This document shows, piece after piece, positions 42,832 to 53,900 of a DNA stretch of 64,000 nucleotides; within the stretch, counting starts at the first letter, position 1, and every line of letters begins with the position of its first letter. A program made the translations under genes and the position numbers. Source of the stretch: Candidatus Coatesiibacteriota bacterium (GTDB taxonomy: Bacteria; RBG-13-66-14; B26-G2; JAUVZD01); the NCBI GenBank assembly GCA_030602715.1, contig JAUVZD010000003.1:62001-126000 (forward strand). The letters run 5' to 3'. Below the pieces are notes generated by a model. The model did not search any database. It was not told the DNA's origin and saw nothing but the letters and a program-made list of their open reading frames with translations.

Positions 42832-43198
42832 TTGCGAGCTCCCTGTTCGTTCTCTTGCCGTTCTGCAGACGATATATCCGAGGGCAAGTGTGAGTTCTTT
42901 TCCGGGGGAAATTGGGTGGAAAAGTTTGGAATGGGCAACGGGGATTTTTGTAAAGAGGATATTATATCAACAATTCCTGCCTGTGCAACTGTTTCCGTCA
43001 ATGATTGATGATGCTCGCCTGGTGCAAATTTTCCGAGGTGCTTGACATCCAGCCCAACATACAAAAGGGGCTCTTAAGGCCGTCCTCAGCAGAGCTGTTT
43101 TTTCCGTGACAACATAGAAATAGCCGTATAATGTGCTTCCACGGGGTATATGGTTACATTCTATGTGTAAATTTGAGATGCCTTCTCAGACAGCGGGT
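42832..43198. other. intergenic region without a convincing gene
   Basis: Short open frames here lack ribosome-binding sites and family similarity. A TTGACA at 43042 has no suitable -10 partner, and a TATAAT at 43127 has no good -35, so no promoter is claimed. Confidence 0.5.
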
Positions 43199-43256
43199 TG
43201 GACCTCCGGGTAGGACTTAAACCTGCAACCAACCGTTTAACAGCCGGTTGCTCCCA
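43199..43256 (-). pseudogene. degraded 3' copy of tRNA-Asn (possible attachment-site remnant)
   Basis: The sequence follows the intact tRNA-Asn (46394-46468) in the same orientation from the acceptor 3' strand through the T arm and anticodon arm to the D-arm edge. It has about eight or nine differences, including a broken anticodon stem (CCGTT for CCGGT). The 5' acceptor strand and most of the D arm are missing. Confidence 0.8.
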
Positions 43257-43314
43257 TACTAATTATATTGTCCAGAGACACGGTTTGTGTTAAGTTAGAG
43301 TGTGAATTAACCGA

Positions 43315-46278
43315 TTGGTTTTAAGGGTGATTGCTATACCGAGACCAAAACCCAAGTTCCGACCGGGGGCGCCTAAGCCCCCCGGCGAGGCGGAGCTTTT
43401 CACGGACCGTGAGGAGTTGTTGACCGCCTTTGAAGAGGCGCTTTGGGGTATAGAGCCGGACTCAACCAGAGTTCTCGTCTTTCACGGTCCTGCCGGGATA
43501 GGCAAGAGCAGTATAAGGCGAGAGTTGATGAGGAGGCTTGAGGCGGAAAGATATAAGGATGTAGCCTGGGGCAGTTATCAATTTGATGCAGAGGTGCGAA
43601 ACGCTCCTGATGTGGCATTGGCGATAATATCGGGTTCCTTGGGGAGGACGGGAAAGGTTAGATTTCTGGCGTTTGAGATATCCTCGGCGATGTTTTGGAG
43701 GAAGAAATACCCTCATCTTAAGTTCACCCAGAAGGAGATGCCCTATTTTAAGGTGGGAAGTGTATTCGCCAATATTGCGGATGTGTTTGTTCCCGGCATG
43801 AAGCTCGCCTCTGTATTGTTGGACTTGATACATCCTGCATTCAAGAAACACATAAAGATGTGGTGGGACACCCGTGGCAAGGAATATTTACGGGGTTTGG
43901 AATATGAGGAGCCTGAGGACATTCTTGGGAAGTTGCCCTCTTTCTTCGGTGTGGACCTGGTGAAATCGCTTGAGAGCAATAAGATGAAGGCGGTAATTTT
44001 CCTTGATGGATATGAGAGCGTGTGGCAATCGGAGACCAGGGTAAGATTCAGCGACGATGCCTGGGTGAGGGAGATGGTCGCATCCTGTCCTGGGGTTTTA
44101 TTTGTGGTGGGCAGCAGGAGACCTCTTCCCTGGGGTGAGTTGGAGGGTGAGGAGGGGGAGGGATGGACTCAATGTATTGAGGATTATACGGTTGCCGATT
44201 TCGAGGATGTCTATTCCCGGGAGCTTTTAGGAAAGGCGGGGATAGAGGACGAAGGGGTGTTATCGGCGATCATCAAGGGTTCCGCCGGTTTACCCCTTTA
44301 TCTGGACCTGTGCATTGATATATGTTATCGGATGAAGGCTTCCGGGCGTGAGCCGTCAAAAGAGGACTTTCCGCCCAACTATCAGGAGATATTTGAGAGG
44401 TTCATTCGTGATGTGGGGCTGGCTGAAAAGACCGCACTTGAGGTCATGTCTTCGTCAAGGTTTTTCAACAGGGATATATTTGAGATGCTGATGGAGGAGT
44501 TTAAGAGCGGATATCCTGCAGGGGCGTTTGAGGACTTCGTTCGGTTTTCGTTTGTATCAGAGGGTGAAGAGGAGGGAACCTATCGCATCCATGATCTACT
44601 GAGAAGGCATCTTCAGGATTATATGGACCAGGATGTTCGCAAGGATGTTCACAGTTTTCTCTATGAGCACTACAGGCAGAGGGCTGAGGTGGAGGACCCG
44701 AAATCCATAGGCGAGGAGAATGTAAGAGCCCTGGGCGAGGGGCTCTACCACGGTTTGGAGACGGGTGACGTTTTAGAGGTGGCGGAATGGTTCAATAGAA
44801 CGCATAAACCTTACTACGAAGGAGCGTATTACAATGAGTTGAGGGTTCTATATGAGGTGTTGGCGGAATCCTGTGAGACAGCCCTTGGAGAGCATTCGGA
44901 GCTGGCAAAGACGCTTAATATTTTAGCAAAAGTTTACATGAGGCAGGGTTGTTATTCAGACGCCGAACCTCTCTTCCTGAAGAGCCTTGAGATGGGGGAG
45001 AGAGTACACGGGAAGGAACACCCGGATGTCGCAGAGACACTCAACAGCCTCGCTGAGCTTTACGATGATATTGGTCGCTACGAAGACGCCGAACCCCTCT
45101 TGCTGAGAAGTCTTGAGATAAGGGAGAAAGCCCTGGGGAAGGAACACCCGGAGGTCGCAAATACGCTTAACAATCTCGCATTGCATTACAGAAATGTAGG
45201 TCGTTACGGTGACGCCGAAATCCTCTACCTGAGAACTCTTGATATTGATGAAAAAGCCCTGGGGAAGGAACACCCGGAATTCGCAGTTACCCTCAACAAC
45301 CTCGCCTTGCTTTACATGGACATGGGTCGCTACGATGACGCCGAATCCCTCTACCTGAGAAGTCTTGAGATTGATGAAAAAGCCCTGGGGACAGAACACC
45401 CGAATGTCACAGCAACCCTCAACAACCTCGCCGTGCTTTACATGGAAATAGGCCGTTACGAAGACGCCGAACCCCTCTTGCTGAGAAGTCTTGAGATATG
45501 GGAAAAAGCCCTGGGGAAGGAACACCCGGAGGTCGCAAATACGCTTCACAATCTCGCTTGGCTTTACGGGAAAATAGGTTGCTACGAGGACGCAGAACCG
45601 CTCTTCCTGAGAAGTCTTGAGATAAGGGAGAAAGCTCTGGGGAAAGAACACCCGAAGGTCGCATCTACTCTCAACGGTCTCGCTGTGCTTTACAGGGAGA
45701 TAGGACGCTACGACGAAACTGAACCACTCTTCCTGAGAAGCCTTGAGATATATGAAAAAGCCTTGGGGATAGAACATCCTTCGGTCGCATTTACTCTCCA
45801 TGGTCTCGCTGTGCTTTATAGGGAAATGGAGCGCTACGACGAAGCCGAACCACTCTTCCTGAGAAGTCTTGAGATAAGGGAGAAAGCCCTGGGGACAGAA
45901 CACATATTTGTTGCAGATACCCTTAGCAACCTCGCTGTGCTTTACAGGGAAATAGGTCGCTACGACGATGCCGAACCCCTCTTTCTGAGAAGTCTTGAGA
46001 TAAGGGAAAAAGCCCTGGGGGGGGACCATCCAGATTTTACAGAGATCCTCTACGAATTTGGTATCCTTTTGTATAAAACCGATCGGCAAAAAGAGGCTTT
46101 AGAAAAATTGGAGCGCGCCCTGGCAATTTATTCCAAAGCCCTTCCCTCAAACCACCCAAAAACTATTAATACCCTTAAAAGTTTAAGTGAGGTGTATGCC
46201 AAGTCTGGAGAGACCGAGAAGGCTTCCCAGTGTGCCCAGCGCGCCGAGGAACTTGAGAGGTCCCGTGATGATGTATAG
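43315..46278 (+). CDS. STAND/AAA-type NTPase with C-terminal kinesin-light-chain-type TPR array (NLR-like)
   Basis: This 987-residue protein has a P-loop at residues 58-66 (GPAGIGKSS), a Walker B AVIFLDGYE near 227, and GSRRPLPW in a sensor-like position. A winged-helix-like segment (IHDLLRRHLQDYM) follows, then about 11 TPR units of 42 residues from about 520 to 975, each with the pattern L-x-x-x-x-x-x-G-R-Y-x-D-A-E-P-L-x-L-R-S-L-E-I. There is no effector nuclease or protease domain at the N-terminus. It is architecturally like bacterial NLR/STAND sensors, some of which act in phage defence. The start is TTG 43315 or GTG 43327; neither has a clear ribosome-binding site. Confidence 0.9.
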   Translation: MVLRVIAIPRPKPKFRPGAPKPPGEAELFTDREELLTAFEEALWGIEPDSTRVLVFHGPAGIGKSSIRRELMRRLEAERYKDVAWGSYQFDAEVRNAPDVALAIISGSLGRTGKVRFLAFEISSAMFWRKKYPHLKFTQKEMPYFKVGSVFANIADVFVPGMKLASVLLDLIHPAFKKHIKMWWDTRGKEYLRGLEYEEPEDILGKLPSFFGVDLVKSLESNKMKAVIFLDGYESVWQSETRVRFSDDAWVREMVASCPGVLFVVGSRRPLPWGELEGEEGEGWTQCIEDYTVADFEDVYSRELLGKAGIEDEGVLSAIIKGSAGLPLYLDLCIDICYRMKASGREPSKEDFPPNYQEIFERFIRDVGLAEKTALEVMSSSRFFNRDIFEMLMEEFKSGYPAGAFEDFVRFSFVSEGEEEGTYRIHDLLRRHLQDYMDQDVRKDVHSFLYEHYRQRAEVEDPKSIGEENVRALGEGLYHGLETGDVLEVAEWFNRTHKPYYEGAYYNELRVLYEVLAESCETALGEHSELAKTLNILAKVYMRQGCYSDAEPLFLKSLEMGERVHGKEHPDVAETLNSLAELYDDIGRYEDAEPLLLRSLEIREKALGKEHPEVANTLNNLALHYRNVGRYGDAEILYLRTLDIDEKALGKEHPEFAVTLNNLALLYMDMGRYDDAESLYLRSLEIDEKALGTEHPNVTATLNNLAVLYMEIGRYEDAEPLLLRSLEIWEKALGKEHPEVANTLHNLAWLYGKIGCYEDAEPLFLRSLEIREKALGKEHPKVASTLNGLAVLYREIGRYDETEPLFLRSLEIYEKALGIEHPSVAFTLHGLAVLYREMERYDEAEPLFLRSLEIREKALGTEHIFVADTLSNLAVLYREIGRYDDAEPLFLRSLEIREKALGGDHPDFTEILYEFGILLYKTDRQKEALEKLERALAIYSKALPSNHPKTINTLKSLSEVYAKSGETEKASQCAQRAEELERSRDDV
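44870..46230 (+). repeat. 126-base tandem repeats encoding the TPR array
   Basis: About 11 units of 126 bases encode the 42-residue TPRs. Neighbouring units share long identical stretches (for example CTGAGAAGTCTTGAGATA and GAACACCCG), so the array looks recently expanded or homogenised. It keeps even the antisense frame open over 1.1 kb. Confidence 0.9.
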
Positions 46279-46346
46279 GGCTTATCCGTGTGAATTGGAG
46301 CGCCTTATACAGAGTTGTTTTTAGAACCTATTATCCCCATAAAGAC

Positions 46347-46385
46347 AAAAAAGATAGAACCTCTTGAGAGGAGGTTCTATCTTTT
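46347..46385. terminator. bidirectional terminator between the STAND gene and tRNA-Asn
   Basis: A perfect 15-base stem (AAAAGATAGAACCTC and complement) with a 7-base loop has A/T tails on both sides, so it can end both convergent transcripts. Confidence 0.85.
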
Positions 46386-46393
46386 GTATGGGC

Positions 46394-46468
46394 TGGCTCC
46401 CCGGGCAGGACTTGAACCTGCAACCAACCGGTTAACAGCCGGTTGCTCTACCATTGAGCTACCGAGGA
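46394..46468 (-). tRNA. tRNA-Asn (GTT anticodon)
   Basis: The cloverleaf on the minus strand has acceptor arms TCCTCGG/CCGGGGA with G73 and an encoded CCA, anticodon stem ACCGG/CCGGT with loop CTGTTAA (anticodon at 46434-46436), and T loop TTCAAGT. A near-consensus promoter lies upstream. Confidence 0.96.
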
Positions 46469-46494
46469 GCAGATATATCAAAGTTTGATTTGGT

Positions 46495-46523
46495 AATTTA
46501 GCATATTACCACATAACTGTCAA
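46495..46523 (-). promoter_or_regulatory. promoter of tRNA-Asn
   Basis: On the minus strand TTGACA (46523-46518) and TAAATT (46500-46495) are 17 bases apart, 26 bases before the tRNA 5' end. Confidence 0.75.
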
Positions 46524-46592
46524 GCCCCATAATGCTTCATCTTTTCTTTACTCCGGTGTAAATTTCAAAATCTCATCTTCAGTGGCAATTCC

Positions 46593-47459
46593 CTACCGAT
46601 ACCGGATTATCCGCCCCCGATTGTAGGGGGTTTCGCCCTTCTCCGGTATGAAGAAGAGATAGACCGCCAGGGCCAGGCTCGCCAGCCAGCCGAAGGGGTG
46701 GATGCGGACCAGTTGGTGGAGCAGGAGGGGTGCGTGGAGGGAGGCGGTGCGCTCCCGGGCGAAGCCGTAGAAGAGACCGCCGACGAAGGCGAATAGTATC
46801 TGCAGCGCCAGTCCCCGCCAGTCGGCGCCTTCAATGACTATCCAGAAGGGGATGGACCAGACCACATAGAGCAGAGCGGTTACCAGCACCAGACCGGGGA
46901 GGTAGAACCGTCCTACCGCCACTCCCCGCTGGAACTTGCCCTTGGCTTTGTCCCAGAAGAAGCCCCGGAAGAGCATCTCCGTTAGCAGGGGGAAGGTTAG
47001 CCCAATCAGCCAATAGCCGGGCAGTGTGGCGGGTGCGAGGGTGAGGATGAGGGCTGTCAGGACAGTGGATACCACCAGCGCACAGAAACAGACGATGCGC
47101 TGGGGGGGGGAGAGTCTCCGCCAGAGTATCCTCAGGGTGCGTAGTTGTGGGGAAAGGGGGATGAGTATCATTCCTAAGGTGAAGGGGAGGTTGCAGGCGA
47201 CGAAGAGCACGGTGAAAAATGCCGGCTTCCCGCTCTGACCACGGATGGAGAAGCCCAGGGTGGACCTGGTCAGGCGGGCGCCGACGGCGACAAGAGCGGA
47301 GAGGAGCAGAACGCCGACTACCTTCAGAAGGAGTTGGACCGTGGGGTGGAGTTCGCCGAGTGGCGGTTGAGAGAGGTAGAAATGTAAAGCCCAAATAACA
47401 GCGATGGTTACAGCGATGATGACGGCAGTGTAGATGAAATAGTATATTCGGCGGTTCAT
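46593..47459 (-). CDS. CPBP-type membrane protein with degenerate protease motifs
   Basis: ATG 47459 follows AAAAAGGAGCAG; the longer frame to 47639 is not supported. The 288-residue protein has about eight helices and CPBP/Abi landmarks: LLTEMLFRGFFWD in place of EExxxR, and YVVWSIPFW where FxxxH is expected. It ends with HAPLLLHQLVRIHPFG. The first Glu of the EE pair and the histidine of motif 2 are both replaced, so Rce1-like proteolysis is doubtful. It may be a scaffold or transporter-like relative. It follows tRNA-Asn on the same strand orientation but has no operon partner. Confidence 0.75.
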   Translation of the reverse strand: MNRRIYYFIYTAVIIAVTIAVIWALHFYLSQPPLGELHPTVQLLLKVVGVLLLSALVAVGARLTRSTLGFSIRGQSGKPAFFTVLFVACNLPFTLGMILIPLSPQLRTLRILWRRLSPPQRIVCFCALVVSTVLTALILTLAPATLPGYWLIGLTFPLLTEMLFRGFFWDKAKGKFQRGVAVGRFYLPGLVLVTALLYVVWSIPFWIVIEGADWRGLALQILFAFVGGLFYGFARERTASLHAPLLLHQLVRIHPFGWLASLALAVYLFFIPEKGETPYNRGRIIRYR

Positions 47460-47996
47460 CTCTGCTCCTTTTTGGGGATTATAACACGGTGGAGTTCCAA
47501 AACAAGGGAAAAGGGTGAGAGGTTCTCCCGCCGCTATTGTAGTTTCTGTGGAGGCGACTCTTCGCCGAGCTGGGCTATGAGGGGGTGGTCTTCGGCAAAT
47601 CCTAGTGTGGTGGTGTTTGACGCCGGGTGACAGGAACATGAATTTTTGGGGCGGAGGGGTAGATTTTGGTTGTAAAGTCTGGTATAGTTACGATAAAATA
47701 GATAGCTGTCAATAATTTGTATGCAAATTCTGAGCTTTCTTATCCCTTCCAACCTATGAAGGGCAGGATTTGTCCAAGGCTTATCATTGTTTCGGTCTCC
47801 ACCGAACTGGCGGCAGTGGATGCAGACTATTGTGATGTAGCCTCCGCCTATCTGCTTTCGGCGGAAGAGCCGATGGATTACTTTCTTTTCCGGATTCTCG
47901 CCGTTAAACATTGTCAGCTTTCAGGTGTCTTTTAATCAAAGAACGCTTTTACCTTTTTTGAGAGATTATTCATCTTTTTTCAATAGGAGGTGTGAT
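47460..47996. other. intergenic region upstream of the alpha-2-macroglobulin gene
   Basis: Open frames on both strands (about 70 and 125 residues) lack ribosome-binding sites and resemble no family, so none is called. A small hairpin GGCGA-CTCT-TCGCC lies near 47554. A TTGTAA/TAAAAT pair with 18-base spacing at 47670-47699 is a weak promoter candidate for the downstream gene. Confidence 0.4.
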
Positions 47997-50900
47997 TTGC
48001 AAGCACCAAAAACTACCTTCATTCTGGGAATAGTTCTTCTGGCATTATCGGTGGTTATTCCCGCCGCTTCTTATGAAAGGGAGGAGGGGGCTTGGGAGGA
48101 GCCTCGGGAGGAAGAGGCAATATCCGAGGAAAGGATGGAGGAAGCCGAGGAGGTGGTAACCTACCGCACCGAGGTGCCGCTCATCGGTCCGGATTATGAG
48201 AGTAATCCACCGACAAGCGCCTATGCCCTCTTGCAGGACGTGCGTAATTACTACGATGAGGGCTCTTTTGTCTGGTCCCTTGCCGCCTGCGAGGAGTTTG
48301 ACAGGCGCTATCCGGGCGACAAGAACCGCCCGGAGGTGGATTTGGTCGCCATCCGTTGTATGCTTCGGTTGGGGTATTACCAGGATGCGATCAATGGTCT
48401 GGACGACTATCTGGATATGAAGATGGTCAAAGGCACCGATTGGGCAGCCGAGGCTATTGACCTCTATCTGAATCTCTACACCAGTGGAAGCGAAGCCTAC
48501 TACTACTACGATCTGGTGTATTACATCTACGAACTCCACGACGAGGGCTACTACGATTACCATCATCCCCGGACGGATAAGCGTCGGTATGAGCTTCTGG
48601 ATATGGCAAAGAAGATATACCGTGACTTGATGAAGAGGAGCGGTGTCGCCGCCCGCCTGCATTACGCCGACCGTCTGGTGCAGGATTACATGCTCATGTA
48701 TGACTATCTTGATTTTGCTCCTAAAGATGAAACTGTGGTGGAGGAGTTCAGAAATCGGTTGGAATACATAGAGATGGTCGTTGAGTTGGAGATGAGCCAA
48801 CAGATGGTTTCGCTGATAGAGTACCTGAAAGGCGAGCTCTATTTTGACTACTACGCCCCTACGGAGGAGGAGTGGGCAAGCGCTCTGGATGAGGATTACA
48901 ATGAATATCAACAGAGACGACAGATTGAGCTTGCCGAGGGGATTTGGAAGGAGTTGGTCTCAACCGGCGCCGAGTTGCCCGGGGGGGCTATGGCTCTGCT
49001 CTCCCTGACCAATCTTGATGTAGGCTACAACAACGACCCGGTCAGTGCCAGGGAGCGTTTGGAATATCTTATGGAAGAGATGGGGATGACCGGCGACTGG
49101 AGGGATTACTACCAGGGGATCATTGATGAATTGCAGGAGCCCTCACTGGGAATATTGAGCTCCAGCGCCGACTTCTACGAGAGTCCCCAGGTATCCCTGG
49201 AATTGGTAGTCAAAGTATATGAAGAGGTCAACTTCACCCTCTATCCGGTGGATCCCAATAAGGTGAACGAGATATTTGAGGAGTTTGGCGCTGTGGATAT
49301 GCCCGGTTCCAAAGCCGAGGCTCGGGAAGAGAAAGAGGTCATCACTCCGGAGATGCTGGTGGAGCTTAGGGGAATCCCCAAAGATGTTGAGGAGATAGAC
49401 GGGGTGGAGGAGGTTATCCGTGAATGGACCCTTACCACAAATGCTTCACCCGACGGCACCCCGAAAGTAGTCAATGTCACCCTGGACGACCTATCAGCCG
49501 GGTTGTATATCGTGGAAGCTTCCTCCGAAGATGACATTACCCGTTCTCTGCTGATGGTCTCGCCGGTTATAGTTATATCCGGCGCAGATGACCGTAGTAT
49601 GTTGATTCAGGCGATTGATGCCCGAAACGGGGAGAGCATTAAAATTGAAGACAGCAATCTCTATCGCTACTGGTGGGACTACGATGATGAGGGTTACTCA
49701 GAACAACGTAGCGAGAAGGTTAAACTTCCCGCCAAGAAACAGAAGGACGGCTGGATGATAAACATGGACAAGCTGGACCGGGATAGCTCATATTTCCTGG
49801 TCTTGGAGACCGAGGTCGGTCCGGCGCTGTTCAACTTTTACCCTTATTACTACCGTGAGCGGGATGACTATCAGGTGGGCATCATCTACACCGACCGACC
49901 GCTCTATCGCCCGCAGGATCTGGTCAGTTTTAAGGGCGTCGTCCGCGAGGTTGACTATGTGGAGAAGGTGCTCTCTCCCATCAAGGATAAGACTGTGCTG
50001 GTGACCCTCTACAGTCCCGACTATGAGGAGATGTGGACCGAGGAGTTTGCCACCAACGAGTTCGGCTCCTTCTGGGGGGAGGTGGAACTCCCCGCAGGAA
50101 CCATGTTGGGTTATCTGGAGTTGACTGCGGAGTGGGTGGATGAGAGCGAATATGAGTTCTATGCCTACACCTACTTCCAGCTGGAGGAGTATGAGAAGCC
50201 GGAGTATGAGATGACCGTGTTGCCCCAAAAGGACCGTTATCTCTCCGGCGAGGAGGTAAATGTGGAGGTGGTGGGCTACTACTACTTCGGTGGCCCGATG
50301 TCGGACAGCTATGTGGAGTATGAGGTTACACGCTCGGGCTATTATACCTCCGACTGGGATTATGAATACGACAAGCTGAAGAAGAAGGGCGACGGCTATA
50401 CCGACAGCGAGGGTCGCTTCCTGATAACCTTTGATTCCGACTACGCCAGGGAGTTTGACAACACCTATGAGGTCTATGTCAAGCTGACCGACCCCTCCAA
50501 CCATGTCATTGAGGATTGGATGTGGGTCTATACCTACCGCAGTGACCGTTATGTGGGGCTTTATCTGGACCAATATACCTACCACGAGGGCGACACCGTT
50601 GAGGCTACCGTCTACACCTACGATTGGTATAATGAGTATCTCTCCATGCCGGTAACGGTGAATGTCTATGAGCGGGAGTATGACCAGATGACATATTCCT
50701 ACAGGGATGTGGGAATCATCTACACCACCGAAGTCACCACCGGTGATGATGGTTATGCCACGGTGATGATAGACCTGGTGGACCCACCGCAGTATGTATT
50801 GGTGGAGGCGGTAATTGAGGATACCTGGGGAACCGAGGTAACTTCAGTCTACGACGCCGAGTTCGTCCGCAGAGCCGTTGAAACCGAGGAGACTGCACCC

Positions 50901-53900
50901 GAGCTTGCGCTATATCTGGATGAATACTACCCGGAACTGGGCGATGTGGTTACCCTCACCATTGAGTCCCGTTTTGACCATGCGGATGTTTTTCTGATCT
51001 ACCTCTCCAACTATATCGTTGAGTCCGAGATAGTGGAGCTTGAGCCGCAAGAGAGGGGGAGCAAGCTGGACATCGTCCTGGATGTGGGGCAGAAGTTCTT
51101 ACCTTATGCGGAGATATATGCCCGGCTGGTGAAGGATGACTACATCTACTACGACTACCAGTATCTCTATATCACCAACACCAACACGGAGATGAACATC
51201 ACGGTGGAGGCAGATGCCGAGGAATATACGCCCGGAGAAGAAGCGGAGGTGACCGTAACCTGCACCGATAATAATGACCGACCGGTCAAGGCGGAGCTCT
51301 CCCTGGTGGCGATTGACAACTCCCTTCTGGCTCTAGCCCCTGACGAGACCTACTACCTGCCCGATTCCCTGTCAAACAACCTGGGTCGTAATGTCTGGCT
51401 GGAGCAGGAAGAAAACTTCTATTACAGGGGAACTCTGGATACGGTGGTATTCTACTTCCAGTATTTCTACCCCTTCTCCACCTCCGGTGCCTATCATTTG
51501 CCCGTCCCGCAGGACTGGGATGTTGCCGGGGATATGCTTTACAAAATCTATCCCTCCTATTACATCCGCTCCGACCTGTATGACATTATCTACCTCTCCG
51601 GCACCAATCTTCTTTCCTATATTGGCGTGGAGGGAGAAAAGTGGGAGGCGACCAGTGATGTGTTCGGCTACGGTGGAGGGGAGAAGGGCGCTGGGGGTTA
51701 CTTTCGTGATGAGATGGCTTTAGGTAGCGCTGAAGACTTTGATGAGGGTGTGATGATGGCTGAGATGAAGACGCTGGAAGCGGAGGAAGGATATCCTCTT
51801 TCCGCCCCGGGCAAGGACTACATCGCCACAGATGGGGTGGGCACGATTACCATAGGGGGCGAGGAATTCACCCAAGCCGTCCTGCGCCAATATTTCACCG
51901 ACTCCCCGTTGTGGATTCCCGACCTCAAGACCGGAGGAGACGGAAAGGCTTTTGCCACCGTCAATGTCCCCGACAATCTGACCACCTGGAAGCTTTTTGC
52001 TCTGGGCGTGGATAAGGGTCAGCGCATAGGCTGGGGGGAAGCTTCCTTCGTCTCCACCAAGAATGTCATCATCCGTCTGAAAGCCCCTCGCCATATGGTG
52101 GTGGGCGATGTCTGCAAGCTGACCGCCATAGCCCACAACTACCTGCCCACTTCCAAGGATATATACATCTCCATAGATTTAGAAGGCTTGAGCCATGTGG
52201 GGGGTGACCAGAGCAAGACCATTAAAGTAGCCCCTGATGACAAGGGCATCATGGAGGAGTGGGTTCGTGCCGATGAGGTGGGGGATGCGTATATGCTCTC
52301 CGCCGCCCTGACCGATGAGGAATCCGACGCCACTGAGAAGTTCATTCCCATCTTTCCCCACGGAGCCATGCTGCGTCAAGCCTTCGCCGGGCGCCTGCGC
52401 GATTCAGTAACCCATACCCTGACCCTGGCGGATATGATTGACCCCGAGACCTTCAGCGGAGAGTTGATCCTCTCGCCTTCGCTTGCCGCCGCCCTCTCCT
52501 ACGGGTTGGACTTCTTCACCTACTATCCCTACGACTGCATAGAGCAGACCATAAACCGCTTCCTGCCCAATGCCGTGCTTGCCGCCTCGGCGGGTAAACT
52601 GGGCTTGGACCAGTATCAACTGTCAGAGGGACTTGCCGAAGCCATAGACGGCGGTATCGCACGCATCTACGAAGCCCAGACGGATAAAGGGGGATGGGCT
52701 TGGTGGAAGGGGGGCAAAGAATCGCCCTACATGACCGCTTATGCTGTTGACGCCCTTTACGCCATAATGGACAGCCCCTTCTTATCCGAAGAGTCCAGGG
52801 TTAAGGTTGACGAGATGTATCCCAGGGCACTGGAGTTCATTGAGGGTTGGCTTGTTGAGCTTTCCAACGACCAGACCCGTTACGACTGGGAGCTGGGGCT
52901 TTATGTAGGCGATGTAGCCCTCAGAGTGGGCATAAGCGATGAATATCTACCACTGATTCGGGATTCGGTTGACTATTACTTTGAGGTGCGTGACCCCATG
53001 TCAGATATGGGGCTGGTGCTACTGGGCTCTGCACTCCATCAGTTGGGCAACGACTATGAGGTGGGGGTGGTTCTGCGCAACCTGGACAACACCGCCAACT
53101 ACGGCTCCGATGATACCCTGTGGTGGGGCAAGGACCCCCAGCACTGCTGGTATTGGTGGGACGATTCGGTGGAGACCACCGCCAAGGTGCTGTCCTTTAA
53201 GATGGAGGTTTCGCCCGACAGCAAGCAGATACCGTTTATGATTGACTGGCTGGTTGACCAGCGCAGGGGTGCGGTATGGAAGTCCACCAAGGACAGCTCG
53301 GCGGCTATGCGCGCCATCATAGACTACCTGCTCAACTATCCGGAGATTTCGGCGCCGATAATCGCTGAATATGTGCTAAACGACGAGAAGGTTGGCGGGT
53401 TGGAACTTGACCCCACGGACTACGAGCATCCCGCCCGGGAGATTATCTTCCAGTTGGAGGACTTCGTCACCGGAGATAACACTTTGACGGTTGAACGCAC
53501 CTCAGGTGAGGGTCCGGTCTTCTACACCATAGCCCTTGAGTATTACACCACCGCCGACTACATCCCGGCGGTGGAGGGCTCCATCGGTCTGGAGCGCAAC
53601 TACTACCTGATAGACCGCCACTATGAGAAGGGGAAGCTGGTGGAGGAGCGCAAGCCCTTTGAGGGTGAGATAGAGGTGGGGGAGGAGCTGGAGGTGGAGA
53701 TAATCATCAATTCGCCGTATGACTTTGACTATGTGATATTGGAGGATCCCCGCCCGGCGGGCTTGATATTCACCCAGATAGAAAGCTACTACGACTGGTG
53801 GCTGGATGCCTATGTGGAACTGCGCACCGAGAAGCGAGCCATCCTCTTTGAGCGGCTGAACGCCGGGGAGACGAAGATAATCTACCGCCTGCGCGCCGAG

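Noticed and set aside
44956-46089. 377-codon open frame antisense to the TPR array
   Set aside because: It is a by-product of the 126-base repeats of the sense gene, with no start signal or family features.
44870-46230. CRISPR-like tandem repetition
   Set aside because: The units are 126 bases, contiguous, in frame and protein-coding; there are no spacers.
47534-47911. 125-codon minus-strand frame upstream of the alpha-2-macroglobulin gene
   Set aside because: There is no ribosome-binding site, and the sequence is rich in odd Cys/His/Pro runs typical of non-coding DNA.
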